Positions 1 to 9,148 of a DNA stretch of 64,000 nt are shown here, piece after piece. This DNA comes from Nitrospira sp. (lineage in GTDB: Bacteria; Nitrospirota; Nitrospiria; Nitrospirales; UBA8639): positions 3,110,001-3,174,000 of the forward strand of contig CP058931.1 of assembly GCA_024760505.1 (NCBI GenBank), given 5' to 3'. The first letter of the stretch is position 1. Every line of letters starts with the position of its first letter. A program made the position numbers and the translations under genes. The notes below the pieces were generated by a model. That model worked only from the letters and a program-made list of their open reading frames with translations, was not told the DNA's origin and made no database searches.

Positions 1-727
1 GGAAAAGCCCTACCTCATCAAAGAAGCCGATGGTCAAGGAAGGTATGCGGTCTTTTTGGATCCTTTGGATGGCTCATCTAACATTGATGTCAACGCGTCT
101 TTAGGGTCCATTTTTTCCATTCATCGACTTTCCATTGAGGGTTTCCCCACTTCTGAAGATGCCTTGCGAAAAAAAGGGTGCGATCAGGTTGCGGCCGGAT
201 ATATCTTGTATGGATCGAGTGTGCTTTTAGTGTATACCTGCGGCCATGGTGTCCACCAATTCACGTTGGACCAGGAGGCCGGTGAGTTTTTCCTCTCAGC
301 CAAGAATATTCAAATCCCCAAGCAGGGGAAAATATATAGTGTGAATGAAGGTAATTACCAAAAATGGTCTACCGGCACTCAGCAATTTCTTCACTATCTT
401 CACGAAGTCGATGTTCAGACAGGCAGACCATACACCAGTCGTTATTCCGGGTGTTTTGTGGCTGATGTGCATCGAGTGTTGTGCAAGGGTGGTCTCTATA
501 TGTATCCGGGAGAGCAGAAGAATCCTGAGGGAAAATTGAGGCTCATGTATGAAGCCGCACCCTTATCATTTTTGGTTGAACAAGCCGGTGGTATGGGAAG
601 TACGGGTGTTGAACCCGTCAACCAACTAATCCCGAAAGCCCTTCACCAGAGAGTCCCTTTATATATTGGCAGTCAGGATGATGTGACCAAAGCTGAAGCG
701 TTCCTGCGGCCTGAGTCACCGATCTAG
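1..727 (+). CDS. fbp: Fructose-1,6-bisphosphatase class I (5' truncated by window edge)
   Basis: Hydrolyses fructose-1,6-bisphosphate to fructose-6-phosphate in gluconeogenesis or the reductive carbon cycle, in the cytoplasm. The reading frame is open from base 2, so the start lies left of the window. Visible are the metal- and substrate-binding signature DPLDGSSNID soon after the left edge, the YMYPG motif and the C-terminal KLRLMYEAAPLSFLVEQAGG stretch, all typical of class I FBPases. About the last 241 residues are present, roughly the C-terminal two thirds. A TTG at 56 could be mistaken for a start, but it lies inside the conserved signature. The next gene begins 17 bases downstream on the same strand. 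Confidence 0.93.
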   Translation, partial: EKPYLIKEADGQGRYAVFLDPLDGSSNIDVNASLGSIFSIHRLSIEGFPTSEDALRKKGCDQVAAGYILYGSSVLLVYTCGHGVHQFTLDQEAGEFFLSAKNIQIPKQGKIYSVNEGNYQKWSTGTQQFLHYLHEVDVQTGRPYTSRYSGCFVADVHRVLCKGGLYMYPGEQKNPEGKLRLMYEAAPLSFLVEQAGGMGSTGVEPVNQLIPKALHQRVPLYIGSQDDVTKAEAFLRPESPI

Positions 728-743
728 GGAAGGAGAATCTCCT

Positions 744-1769
744 ATGGTGTTGCGAATGATCTTTCTAGGCGTTGGGGTGGTCTTAGGTATGGCCTTGGCA
801 TGGGGAGCAACCGACGGCCAAATAGGTGTTCTGCTCATGGGCGGGGGAATCGGGGCCGGGGTTGGTGCAATTATTCTGGCTGTGGAACACCGATTGAAGG
901 CCGCGCCTTTACCCTTCGTTGTGTGTGGAGGGGGAGGATTAGTTGTTGGTCTCCTTGTGGCGGGTTTGATTGCCTCGGTGACGGGATTAGTCGCACGCTC
1001 TCCTAATACTGTCTTTAACATTTTGGCCAGCTTAGTGATCTTTTTGGGGATACCCTATTGGGGATTAATCATGGGAATACGATTTGCCACAGAAGGATGG
1101 GCCCCATCAGCGATTCCAACAGGTGATACGGAGTCGGTTCGCATCAAAAAACTGCTTGATACCAGCGTCATCATTGATGGCCGGATTGCAGATTTGTGCG
1201 AAACGGGCTTTATTGAGGGAACCCTTGTCGTTCCACATTTTATTCTCCAGGAGTTACAGCATATTTCGGATTCCTCTGATGGGTTAAAGCGGGCACGTGG
1301 GAGACGGGGGTTGGATATTTTGAATGTCCTTCAAAAAGTCAGCAATATTAAGGTAGACCTGGTAGAAGATGATTTTCCTCATGTGAAAGAGGTGGATACA
1401 AAGCTCATTGAACTTGCGAAGCAAATGGATGCAAAGGTGCTGACCAATGATTTTAACCTCAATAAGGTTGCCGGGATCCAAGGTGTCAGGGTGCTGAATA
1501 TTAATGACTTGTGTAATGCGCTGAAACCGGTGGTTCTTCCCGGTGAGACGATCCGGGTTTTTGTTTTGAAAGAAGGGAAAGAGGCCGGGCAAGGTGTGGC
1601 CTATTTGGATGATGGCACCATGGTGGTGGTTGACCATGCCAAGCGATGGATCGGCAAAAATGCGGATGTGATTGTGACGAGTGTTCTGCAAACGAGTGCC
1701 GGCCGAATGATTTTTACCCGCCTGAAAGAAGAAACTGAACACGAGGAGTTAAGCTTCTCGCGTGTTTAA
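744..1769 (+). CDS. PIN-TRAM domain membrane protein (YacL family)
   Basis: A 341-residue integral membrane protein with four predicted N-terminal helices (about residues 1-20, 25-48, 55-84, 88-114), a PIN nuclease-like domain and a C-terminal TRAM domain. The PIN domain opens with LLDTSVIIDGR (Asp139 and Asp145 as likely metal ligands) and includes the later acidic motif LTNDFNLNKVA near residue 240. The TRAM region starts near PGETIRVFV. This is the YacL/PilT-N family architecture, found next to ispD in many bacteria, as here. The family is presumed to act as a membrane-tethered RNase, but its substrate is not known. An AGGAG Shine-Dalgarno lies a few bases before the ATG. The gene overlaps the ispD start by 8 bases, which suggests translational coupling. 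Confidence 0.9.
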   Translation: MVLRMIFLGVGVVLGMALAWGATDGQIGVLLMGGGIGAGVGAIILAVEHRLKAAPLPFVVCGGGGLVVGLLVAGLIASVTGLVARSPNTVFNILASLVIFLGIPYWGLIMGIRFATEGWAPSAIPTGDTESVRIKKLLDTSVIIDGRIADLCETGFIEGTLVVPHFILQELQHISDSSDGLKRARGRRGLDILNVLQKVSNIKVDLVEDDFPHVKEVDTKLIELAKQMDAKVLTNDFNLNKVAGIQGVRVLNINDLCNALKPVVLPGETIRVFVLKEGKEAGQGVAYLDDGTMVVVDHAKRWIGKNADVIVTSVLQTSAGRMIFTRLKEETEHEELSFSRV

Positions 1770-2466
1770 TTCTGTGGTGGCGGTGGTTCCTGCCGCGGGC
1801 CTTGGTACCCGTATGGGAGGAAATACCCCCAAGCAATATCTTACTCTTGGGAATCTGCCTCTTTTAGTGTACTCACTCCAGGTTTTTCAACAACTCGAGG
1901 AGATCTGCGAAGTCATTCTCTCCGTTCCGGCATCGGATCGGGAGTATTGCTGGCGTGAAATCGTGAAACCTTTTGGTCTGGAGAAAGTCGCCAAAGTGGT
2001 GGCGGGAGGAGCGCGGCGACAGGATTCTGTCAGAAACGGACTTGCGGCCATTTCCGATCGACCTGACGGGGTGTTGGTTCATGATGGTGTTCGGCCATTT
2101 ATTGACCAAGGCATGGTCAGGAATGTGATCGATTGTGCCGGAAAAACAGGTGCGGCGGTAGTGGCAATGCCGATCCATGATACGGTGAAGCGGGTTGATG
2201 CATCTAAGATCATTCAAGAGACGCTGAAGAGGGAAGAACTCTGGCAGATCCAGACACCGCAGGTTTTCCGATATGACTGGCTGGTTGAGGCACACCAACA
2301 GGCGCAACAACACCAGTGGGACGTCACCGATGATGCGGCCCTCATCGAACGGATGGGTTACCCCGTTTCCGTTGTGGAGGGAAGTTGTTTTAATATAAAG
2401 GTGACCAAGCCGGATGATCTGGTGTTTGGGAAAGCGATTTTGGAAACGATCGGAAGCCGAAGGTGA
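1762..2466 (+). CDS. ispD: 2-C-methyl-D-erythritol 4-phosphate cytidylyltransferase
   Basis: Transfers CMP from CTP to methylerythritol 4-phosphate in the MEP isoprenoid pathway. The 234 residues match the family length. The N-terminal nucleotide-binding loop VPAAGLGTRMGG (about residues 9-20) with PKQYL (Lys24), the VHDGVRPF motif and the WQIQTPQVF motif are diagnostic. The GTG start at 1762 lies inside the preceding gene and gives the family's usual N-terminus (hydrophobic strand directly before the loop). ispF follows 56 bases downstream, so two consecutive MEP-pathway steps are grouped. Confidence 0.95.
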   Translation: MFNSVVAVVPAAGLGTRMGGNTPKQYLTLGNLPLLVYSLQVFQQLEEICEVILSVPASDREYCWREIVKPFGLEKVAKVVAGGARRQDSVRNGLAAISDRPDGVLVHDGVRPFIDQGMVRNVIDCAGKTGAAVVAMPIHDTVKRVDASKIIQETLKREELWQIQTPQVFRYDWLVEAHQQAQQHQWDVTDDAALIERMGYPVSVVEGSCFNIKVTKPDDLVFGKAILETIGSRR

Positions 2467-2522
2467 AATTTCAGGCTTGCCTTTATTCAGATGGATTTTT
2501 TTTCGCTCGGCTTTAATGTGAT

Positions 2523-3005
2523 ATGAGAATTGGTCAAGGTTATGACATTCATCCCCTCCGGGAAGGCCGTCCCCTGGTTCTGGGTGGCGTGGTCATCCCA
2601 CATTCTCAAGGGTTGGATGGCCATTCCGATGCTGATGCCTTGACCCATGCTGTTTGCGACGCCATTCTAGGAGCCATGGGAGAAGGAGATCTCGGAACAC
2701 GGTACCCAAGCAGTAATCCAGAATACAAAAATCTCTCGAGTTTGGTTATGCTACGAAGTGTCGCTCAAACCCTTCGTGATAAAGGATTTTACTTGGTGAA
2801 TCTGGATACGGTCATTCTAGCCCAGGCCCCGAAATTAGCCCCGTATATGGCCTCGATGCAAGAAAGTCTTGCGCAAGTGCTGCAGGTTTCCCCTTCTCAG
2901 GTAAATGTCAAAGTCAAAAGTGGTGAGGGAATTGGAATGATTGGGCGGGCAGAAGGCATTGCGACAATGGCCGTTTGTCTCATTGAATGCACCACGCCCT
3001 TATGA
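2523..3005 (+). CDS. ispF: 2-C-methyl-D-erythritol 2,4-cyclodiphosphate synthase
   Basis: Cyclises CDP-methylerythritol 2-phosphate with release of CMP. It is 160 residues long, the normal length of the trimeric enzyme. The zinc ligands are visible as Asp8 and His10 in GYDIH and His42 in ALTHAVCDAILGA. The substrate-binding HSDAD and the C-terminal GEGIGMIGRAEGI are present. The spacing after ispD suggests co-transcription; no terminator is obvious between them. Confidence 0.96.
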   Translation: MRIGQGYDIHPLREGRPLVLGGVVIPHSQGLDGHSDADALTHAVCDAILGAMGEGDLGTRYPSSNPEYKNLSSLVMLRSVAQTLRDKGFYLVNLDTVILAQAPKLAPYMASMQESLAQVLQVSPSQVNVKVKSGEGIGMIGRAEGIATMAVCLIECTTPL

Positions 3006-3052
3006 AATGATGCCGTCTCCTTTTCCTTGGGGTATATCCGTATGGTGGGCGT

Positions 3053-3703
3053 ATGCGATGGGTTAAACGAATTACTGAAGATCTACATGCGGTTTTTGAG
3101 CGCGATCCGGCGGCAACCAGTCGCTGGGAAGTCCTGCTGGCCTATTCAGGTTTTCATGCGTTATTAGCTCATCGGGTGGCTCACTGGTTATGGGGGAAAC
3201 ATATTCCGATTGTTCCCCGGTTAATTTCGCAACTGGCTCGGTGGCTGACCGGTATAGAAATTCATCCAGGCGCTCAGATTGGACGAGGGTTTTTCATCGA
3301 CCATGGGATGGGGGTCGTGATTGGCGAAACTGCTGTTCTGGGCGACTTTGTCACTCTCTTTCAAGGCGTGACGCTGGGCGGAACCGGCAAAGAACGTGGT
3401 AAACGCCATCCAACATTGGGAAACCATGTGGTCGTTGGAGCTGGAGCAAAAGTGCTGGGGAATATCACGATCGGAGATTTTGTCAAAATTGGAGCCAATT
3501 CGGTGGTTCTTCGGTCAGTGCCTTCGAATTCAACGGTCATTGGGATACCCGGCAGGATTATTAAAACCATTGGAGATCGGGTGCCTGAAGCAACCATGGA
3601 TCATGCCAATATTCCGGATCCGATCGCTGAACGGTTTGATGCGATGGAACAAGAACTCATCGCCCTACGAAAACAGGTGGAACAATCTGAAAAGCGATTG
3701 TAA
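3053..3703 (+). CDS. cysE: Serine O-acetyltransferase
   Basis: Makes O-acetylserine from serine and acetyl-CoA, the first step of cysteine synthesis. The 216-residue protein has an N-terminal helical part and then a left-handed beta-helix of hexapeptide repeats (from about residue 68: IHPGAQIGRGFFIDHGMGVVIG, later HPTLGNHVVVGAGAKVLG). The catalytic-type His is in FIDHGMGVVIGE, and GVTLGGTG is also conserved. It is shorter than the enterobacterial enzyme (273 aa) but in the range of the short bacterial form. A GIPGRIIK segment closes the domain and a short charged coiled tail follows. The ATG at 3053 is the first good start; an out-of-frame ATG at 3042 was discarded. Confidence 0.93.
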   Translation: MRWVKRITEDLHAVFERDPAATSRWEVLLAYSGFHALLAHRVAHWLWGKHIPIVPRLISQLARWLTGIEIHPGAQIGRGFFIDHGMGVVIGETAVLGDFVTLFQGVTLGGTGKERGKRHPTLGNHVVVGAGAKVLGNITIGDFVKIGANSVVLRSVPSNSTVIGIPGRIIKTIGDRVPEATMDHANIPDPIAERFDAMEQELIALRKQVEQSEKRL

Positions 3704-3807
3704 CGGATATAAGCGAATGCTCCATATTGTTTTAGGCGAAGAGGTCTTCTACACTATGGAAAAAGGGCTGGCCCCTGGGAATATTTTGTTGAAAGGGAGG
3801 GATTTTT

Positions 3808-4749
3808 GTGAAGGGATCCAACGTTATCTCACCACGAGTTAAAGAAATATTACGGAATTATGATGGTAATGTTCCTGGAGTTCTTGCAAATATTGCCAGG
3901 TTGTTGATGACGGGGCGGTTGGCCGGGACCGGTCGTCTGGTTATTCTGCCGGTGGACCAGGGATTTGAGCATGGTCCTGCCAGAAGTTTTGCCGTCAATT
4001 CTGCAGGGTATGACCCTCACTATCATTTCCAGCTGGGGATTGATGCCGGATGTAATGCTTACGCAGCTCCTCTGGGATTCCTCGAGGCGGGGGCGGCAGA
4101 ATATGCCGGTCAAATTCCACTCATACTGAAATTGAACAATAACGATTCACTGTTTGAAAGTAAGGATCCCAATTCCGCAATTACCGGGAGTGTCCACGAT
4201 GCACTACGCTTAGGGTGCTGTGCAGTGGGATATACGATTTATCCCGGGTCTGCCCATAGCCAGGAAATGTATAGTCATCTGCGGGAAATTGCCCAAGAGG
4301 CCAAGTCCCACGGGTTGGCGGTAGTGGTATGGTCGTATCCACGTGGGGCAGGACTCAGCAAAGAAGGGGAAACCGGAATCGATGTCGTCGCCTACGCCGC
4401 ACAAATTGCAGCCCAACTCGGGGCTCACATTATCAAAGTGAAGGTGCCTTCAAATCATATTGAGCAGGCGGCGGCAAAAAAAGTTTACGAGGCTGAAAAG
4501 ATTCCTATTAGCACGCCAGCGGAGCGTATCCGCCATGTCGTGCAGAGTACCTTTCAGGGGCGACGCATTGTCATCTTTTCGGGCGGGGCCAAAGGGGAGG
4601 ATCAGAAAATTTTCGATGAAGCCAGAGGAATACGGGACGGTGGAGGGTTTGGATCCATTATTGGGAGGAATTCCTTTCAACGGCCCAGACCGCAGGCCCT
4701 TGAATTTCTCTCAACCGTCATGAAGATCTATGCCGGAGAACTTTCATAA
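3808..4749 (+). CDS. fbaB: Class I fructose-bisphosphate aldolase (DhnA/FbaB type)
   Basis: Schiff-base aldolase that interconverts fructose-1,6-bisphosphate with dihydroxyacetone phosphate and glyceraldehyde-3-phosphate. The 313 residues fit the archaeal/bacterial DhnA family. Motifs seen are LPVDQGFEHGP near the N-terminus, AVGYTIYPGS, WSYPRG, and AHIIKVKVPS with the likely Schiff-base lysine around residue 210, plus the phosphate-binding FSGGAKG and GFGSIIGRN. The GTG start at 3808 is preceded by a GAAAGGGAGG Shine-Dalgarno. It pairs functionally with the FBPase at the left edge, as in gluconeogenesis or carbon fixation. Confidence 0.93.
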   Translation: MKGSNVISPRVKEILRNYDGNVPGVLANIARLLMTGRLAGTGRLVILPVDQGFEHGPARSFAVNSAGYDPHYHFQLGIDAGCNAYAAPLGFLEAGAAEYAGQIPLILKLNNNDSLFESKDPNSAITGSVHDALRLGCCAVGYTIYPGSAHSQEMYSHLREIAQEAKSHGLAVVVWSYPRGAGLSKEGETGIDVVAYAAQIAAQLGAHIIKVKVPSNHIEQAAAKKVYEAEKIPISTPAERIRHVVQSTFQGRRIVIFSGGAKGEDQKIFDEARGIRDGGGFGSIIGRNSFQRPRPQALEFLSTVMKIYAGELS

Positions 4750-4813
4750 AACTTCCAGCAGTCAAGTTAAGAAAGCTCTACCCCAATTAATCAGGTCCGG
4801 GAAGGTCGTGGAA

Positions 4814-6088
4814 TCAGGGGTATAATCCCCGGCATTGGTGGGCTTGAGCTACTTCCTCAATTCCTGCGATCAATGCAGCAGTTCTCATTGTCAGTTTTTT
4901 CTCCTCCGCATGATAGAGTATGCGGTGAAAAGCCGCGGTGATGATATTCCTGAGTCGGCTGTGGATATCTGATTCCTGCCACGAAAAACGTTGGGCGTCC
5001 TGTACCCATTCAAAGTATGAGACGATGACTCCGCCGGCATTGGCGAGAATATCCGGGACCACAAAAATTCCTCGTTCCTGCAAAATGGCATCCGCTTCGA
5101 GAGTTGTTGGGCCGTTAGCTGCCTCGATCAGGTACTGACATTGAAGGCGCGATGCGTTATTGACGGTGATTTGTTCAGATACGGCAGCTGGGATGAGCAC
5201 ATGGCAGGGCAACAAAAGTAGGTCTTCGTTAAAAATCGGTTCTCCAAATTGTTTGAGAGAAGGAATCGACGCTTTCTCGGTCTCCAGGTGAGAGAGAATA
5301 CCTGGGATATCCAGACCTTTTTGGTTATACAGCCCGCCCAGCTGATCGCTGACTGCCAGTATTTTTACACCCTCCTGATGAAGAATTCGCGCAGTATGGG
5401 ATCCCACGTTCCCAAACCCTTGAATGACCACGGTCGTATCTGAAGTGGGCAGACCAAAATGACGTAAGACTTCCAACGTGACATCCACCACACCACGGCC
5501 GGTTGCTTCTTCCCTGCCCAGAGTGCCTCCAATTGAAAGGGGTTTGCCCGTGACCACCCCACGGACGGTAAATCCCACCTGCTGACTGAAGGTATCCATC
5601 ACCCATCCCATGACTTGCTGATTGGTGCCGATATCGGGGGCGGGGATATCTTTGTCCGGTCCCAATAACGGAAAAATTTCTGCGATGTAGCGTCGGGTGA
5701 TGCCTTCCAACTCAGCTGGTGAAAGAAGTGAGGGGTTGACGGCGACTCCCCCTTTGGCTCCACCAAACGGCAACCCCGCTAACGCTGTTTTCCAGGTCAT
5801 CCACATGGCCAAGGCCGCGACTTCCCCAAGGCTGACATCGGGATGATAGCGTATGCCGCCTTTTGTGGGGCCGCGGGCTACATCATGATGCACTCGATAG
5901 CCACGGAAGACTTGAACCTTTCCGTTATCCATCCGGACAGGGATGCTGACGCAGAGAGACCGTTGAGGGGCTTTGAGTCGCTCAAGTAATCCTGAATCCA
6001 GATTCATATGATGGGCGGCCTGATCAAATTGCGCCACCGCCAAGCGAAATGTTGGATGATTAAACTCTGGAGCAAAATCAGTGTTCAT
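4814..6088 (-). CDS. gdhA: Glu/Leu-type NAD(P)-dependent glutamate dehydrogenase
   Basis: Interconverts glutamate with 2-oxoglutarate and ammonium. Starting at the ATG at 6088 gives 424 residues, the usual length of hexameric GDH; the frame stays open to 6214, but those 42 extra residues are not conserved-looking and lack a good ribosome site. The N-terminal domain has GPTKGGIRYHP (Lys76), the TWKTAL lysine at 100 and PFGGAKGGV with catalytic Lys112. The dinucleotide fold shows VIQGFGNVGSH. The C-terminal part has LIEAANGPTT and DILANAGGVIVSYFEW. It is convergent with fbaB. Confidence 0.93.
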   Translation of the reverse strand: MNTDFAPEFNHPTFRLAVAQFDQAAHHMNLDSGLLERLKAPQRSLCVSIPVRMDNGKVQVFRGYRVHHDVARGPTKGGIRYHPDVSLGEVAALAMWMTWKTALAGLPFGGAKGGVAVNPSLLSPAELEGITRRYIAEIFPLLGPDKDIPAPDIGTNQQVMGWVMDTFSQQVGFTVRGVVTGKPLSIGGTLGREEATGRGVVDVTLEVLRHFGLPTSDTTVVIQGFGNVGSHTARILHQEGVKILAVSDQLGGLYNQKGLDIPGILSHLETEKASIPSLKQFGEPIFNEDLLLLPCHVLIPAAVSEQITVNNASRLQCQYLIEAANGPTTLEADAILQERGIFVVPDILANAGGVIVSYFEWVQDAQRFSWQESDIHSRLRNIITAAFHRILYHAEEKKLTMRTAALIAGIEEVAQAHQCRGLYP

Positions 6089-6236
6089 ACAAGGTTTCCA
6101 GTGAGATGGAAATTTGAAGTCCTTTTTCTTAAGTATATCAGGAATCTCAGCATAAGTAGTTTCTTTCACTGGAAAAAATTTATGCCTTCCGAAAGATAAA
6201 TATTCAGCTACCAATGGGAGTAAATCAAAAAAAATC

Positions 6237-6311
6237 CTAAAAGGCTTGGGCGGTCCGTGACATTATGCGGGCATGGCAGGCGGTGCAGATGGGCCATTCG
6301 GCAGGATTCAT
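6237..6311 (-). other. 24-codon micro-ORF with a c-type heme motif (possible cytochrome remnant)
   Basis: Between truA and gdhA, the minus strand encodes a 24-residue peptide from an ATG at 6311 to a TAG at 6237-6239. It contains WPICTACHAR, a perfect CxxCH heme c attachment motif. The same frame is open upstream as far as the truA stop. No Shine-Dalgarno or signal peptide is present, so this is either chance or the end of a lost cytochrome gene. Confidence 0.25.
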
Positions 6312-6340
6312 GGTAGGTTTTTTTAAATTCTCATGAGGGT

Positions 6341-7075
6341 TTAGTACAACACCTGAAGGAGATAAAGCCCTTGGGGAGGAGCGGTTTCTCCTGCAGCCCG
6401 TCGGTCTTTAGCCTGAAGAATATCTTGAATGGAATCCGGTGATCTTTTGTGTCGTCCGACTTCGGTCAGGGTGCCAATTATTGCCCGAACCATTTGCTTC
6501 AGGAATCGATTGGCCTGAATCTGAATGGTCAGGGACATGAGATCCGAGCTGAGGGAGACTTGGGACACGACGCACATGGGATCGGAGGTACTGGCACGTG
6601 GGCCTTGAAACGAGGTGAAGTCATGAGAACCTATCAAGCCAGACATGGCCTGCCGGATGGCCGGGATATCCAGGTCATAGGGTAGGTGCCAGACACGATT
6701 CCGATCGATAGCCGGGCGGGCGGGATGTCTGGAGATTCGATATTCGTACAATTTTTCCTTTGCACTATAGCGAGCATGAAACGATGCAGGCACCTCTTCA
6801 CTCGACAGGACAGAAATGTCGTGCGGAAGGGCGCTATTAATTGCGAGTCCCCATTTATGAATTGGAATGGGTTTGTCGGACTGAAAGCTAACGACTTGTC
6901 CACGGGCATGGACGCCAGCGTCGGTTCGTCCTGCGGCGATGACAGAAGTGTGTTGTTGGGTGATGCGTGTGAGCGCTGTTTCTAGTGCGGCTTGTATGGT
7001 TGGCTGATTGGGTTGTCGTTGCCATCCAACGTAAGCCGTGCCGTCATATTCGATTGTTAGTTTAATAGTGGCCAT
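6341..7075 (-). CDS. truA: tRNA pseudouridine(38-40) synthase
   Basis: Isomerises uridines 38-40 in the anticodon arm of many tRNAs. The 244 residues match the family. The catalytic aspartate is Asp52 in AAGRTDAGVHARGQV. KLTIEYDGTAYVGWQRQPN at the N-terminus and the later FLKQMVRAIIGTL motif are standard TruA segments. The gene is followed by the intergenic stretch with the heme-motif micro-ORF and then gdhA on the same strand. Confidence 0.95.
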   Translation of the reverse strand: MATIKLTIEYDGTAYVGWQRQPNQPTIQAALETALTRITQQHTSVIAAGRTDAGVHARGQVVSFQSDKPIPIHKWGLAINSALPHDISVLSSEEVPASFHARYSAKEKLYEYRISRHPARPAIDRNRVWHLPYDLDIPAIRQAMSGLIGSHDFTSFQGPRASTSDPMCVVSQVSLSSDLMSLTIQIQANRFLKQMVRAIIGTLTEVGRHKRSPDSIQDILQAKDRRAAGETAPPQGLYLLQVLY

Positions 7076-7219
7076 GATTCGATGGGGAAGGAGGATGACG
7101 AAACGGACTTCGGCGTCAGGAAGGCTATGGGCGTGGAAATCATGAGATTACAGTGTGCCGATCGTTATGGGAGCGTGAGGCCGGAGGAAGCCAATTGAAG
7201 AAGGCGGAGACAATCCCGG

Positions 7220-8464
7220 CTATCGGGATGCGGTTTGTAAGGGGGTAATGTAGGATTGAAGTCCCTTAAATATGCCCTCGGCCACTCGCTTTTGATAGGT
7301 AGAACTTTGTAACAGCTTTTCTTCCGTTGGGTTGGAGATAAAGGCAATCTCGGCCAAGATGGCAGGCATGGTGGTCATTCGTAGCACAAAAAATGGAGCT
7401 GTTTTGATCCCATGATCCTTAATTTTATAAAAGGTATCCAAAAATTTCACCAGGGAATTTTTGGTTGTCCATGCTAACTCACGGGAATCGTCAATTTTTT
7501 TATCGTTAAGCTTGTCGGCAAGGATAAATTGCCAGGGTGCGGCATTTTTTTCAAGAGGGGTGCCATTTTCCCGTGCAGCGACAGCAAGTGCTCGTGGGTC
7601 ACTGGCTTCACCAAAATGATAGATTTCTAAACCTTTCACGGCAGTCTGGGAATGGGAGTTAATGTGAATCGAGACGAAAAGATCCGCCTTGTGCGTATTG
7701 GCGAATGTTGCCCGGTCTTCCAATTCGATGAAGACATCCGTTTCTCGAGTCATGAAGACTTTCATGGAACTTTCCTTGGCGAGCAGGTCTCGCAAATGAT
7801 TCGCAACTTGTAAGACCACATCCTTTTCTCTTGTGCCCTTGCGTCCCAAAGCCCCGGGGTCTTTCCCTCCGTGTCCCGGATCAATGACGATCACCAGATC
7901 TTTTTTTCTGACAGGTGGTGGCGGAGTTGGCGGAGGAACCACTGGAGACCCTGGTGTGCTCCTGTCTGGCGCACGGGCGAGAGCCGACGTCTCGGTTATG
8001 GGGTACAAGTCAAGAACGATGCGAGCAGGATTTTTGAGGACATACCACTTATAGCGTTTCCACCCGTCAATGGGTATGCTGAGAAGAATGGATCCGGAAG
8101 AAGTGGTGGAAAGGTCCAATTGTAAAGGAAGTGAGTCTGCTGTTGATTTGTTAACGGCAGGATTGGCAAATTGGGTGTTGGGAAGTTCCAATTGAAATGT
8201 TGTGGCCGTTTGATGCTCTTGGGGCGCTGGATGAACAGAGCGAGTGAGGTCTAATACAACACGGGTATAGTTTTTATGGCGATGAGCACGAATATTGCGG
8301 ATGGAGGTTGACGGTGGTGATTGTGCAATAAGATGAATCAGTGGTTGGGCTTCCTCCCCGGCGAATGGTCGAGTTTCTGTTGCTCCCCCAGTCAGGGGAA
8401 GAGATCCCAACAGGAACAACATGCCGATGCAGGAATAAAGGACTATCATTCGAGTGGAAGGCAT
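7220..8464 (-). CDS. amiC: N-acetylmuramoyl-L-alanine amidase with AMIN domain (AmiC type)
   Basis: Periplasmic zinc hydrolase that cleaves the peptide stem from peptidoglycan, usually for daughter-cell separation. From the ATG at 8464 the protein has a signal peptide (MPSTRMIVLYSCIGMLFLLG), an AMIN targeting domain (about residues 45-155, with RVVLDL repeats), a proline-rich linker (PPPTPPPP) and a C-terminal Amidase_3 domain. The latter shows VIDPGHGGKDPGA, VSIHINSH and the catalytic-type Glu in ILAEIAFISNP. The frame is open to 8560, but the shorter start puts the signal peptide at the N-terminus and has an AGGAACGG site upstream. Confidence 0.9.
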   Translation of the reverse strand: MPSTRMIVLYSCIGMLFLLGSLPLTGGATETRPFAGEEAQPLIHLIAQSPPSTSIRNIRAHRHKNYTRVVLDLTRSVHPAPQEHQTATTFQLELPNTQFANPAVNKSTADSLPLQLDLSTTSSGSILLSIPIDGWKRYKWYVLKNPARIVLDLYPITETSALARAPDRSTPGSPVVPPPTPPPPVRKKDLVIVIDPGHGGKDPGALGRKGTREKDVVLQVANHLRDLLAKESSMKVFMTRETDVFIELEDRATFANTHKADLFVSIHINSHSQTAVKGLEIYHFGEASDPRALAVAARENGTPLEKNAAPWQFILADKLNDKKIDDSRELAWTTKNSLVKFLDTFYKIKDHGIKTAPFFVLRMTTMPAILAEIAFISNPTEEKLLQSSTYQKRVAEGIFKGLQSYITPLQTASR

Positions 8465-8602
8465 AGATAGTGAACCGTTCCTTTCTTTTTTCGCAGAAGA
8501 TCGCCTTCTTGTCAAGGGAAGGAGCGCTTTCGAAGCAGGTCCTGTTGCGGGTAGACTCAATCACGAGGGGTAGATCATGCATCGCATCATGAAGGAACCA
8601 CA

Positions 8603-9148
8603 GTGGCACCAAAACATTTGATTATCGATGGATATAATGTGTTGGGCGCAATGGGGCTCCCGCCTCATCGGGTCGTTGAACAGGGGGAGCATCGCCGGGA
8701 GGAGTTTATTGTGCGGGTAGGCCTGTATGGGCACAAACTCCACAATCTGATCACCTTAGTTTTTGATGCCTGGCAACAATCGGGAGCGAGCCGGCAGGTT
8801 ATCCACCGGAATGGGGTGACCGTCATTTATACGGGCCAGGGTGAAAAGGCGGACGGGGTGATTCAGGATTTTATCCGGAGCCATGGGAAAGGGGCCGCAG
8901 TCGTCTCTTCGGATCTTGAAGTGATAGCTGTTGCAAAAGCGTTTGGGGCGTTTTCGATCAGGTCTCAAGAATTTATCACACGCCTGGCTTCTTCCGGGAT
9001 TCAAGGAGAAGCGGTGGGTCGGTCCCGAGGGGGACGCTCTCAAAAGGATAGTGATGAGGAGCCGGTCCGATCCAAAGAGAAAAAGGGCAATCCCCGGAAA
9101 CTTCCCAAGAAGTTGCGTCAACGCAATCGGATCATGAAGAAATTTTAA
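8603..9148 (+). CDS. NYN domain (YacP-like) putative ribonuclease
   Basis: A 181-residue NYN/PIN-fold protein like YacP/Rae1, which cleaves RNA in ribosome-associated decay in Firmicutes; the function here is inferred from the family. It opens with HLIIDGYNVLGAMG (Asp9 as a likely metal ligand), then VFDAWQQSG, YTGQGEKADGVIQDFI with acidic residues, and VVSSDLEV. The last 45 residues are very basic (KEKKGNPRKLPKKLRQRNR), which suggests RNA binding. The GTG start at 8603 is divergent from the amidase gene with 138 bases between. The 3' end overlaps the convergent tatD by 17 bases. Confidence 0.82.
   Translation: MAPKHLIIDGYNVLGAMGLPPHRVVEQGEHRREEFIVRVGLYGHKLHNLITLVFDAWQQSGASRQVIHRNGVTVIYTGQGEKADGVIQDFIRSHGKGAAVVSSDLEVIAVAKAFGAFSIRSQEFITRLASSGIQGEAVGRSRGGRSQKDSDEEPVRSKEKKGNPRKLPKKLRQRNRIMKKF

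Noticed and set aside
3396..3842. 148-codon plus-strand frame overlapping cysE and the fbaB start
   Set aside because: It is an off-frame reading of cysE with no ribosome site and no family.
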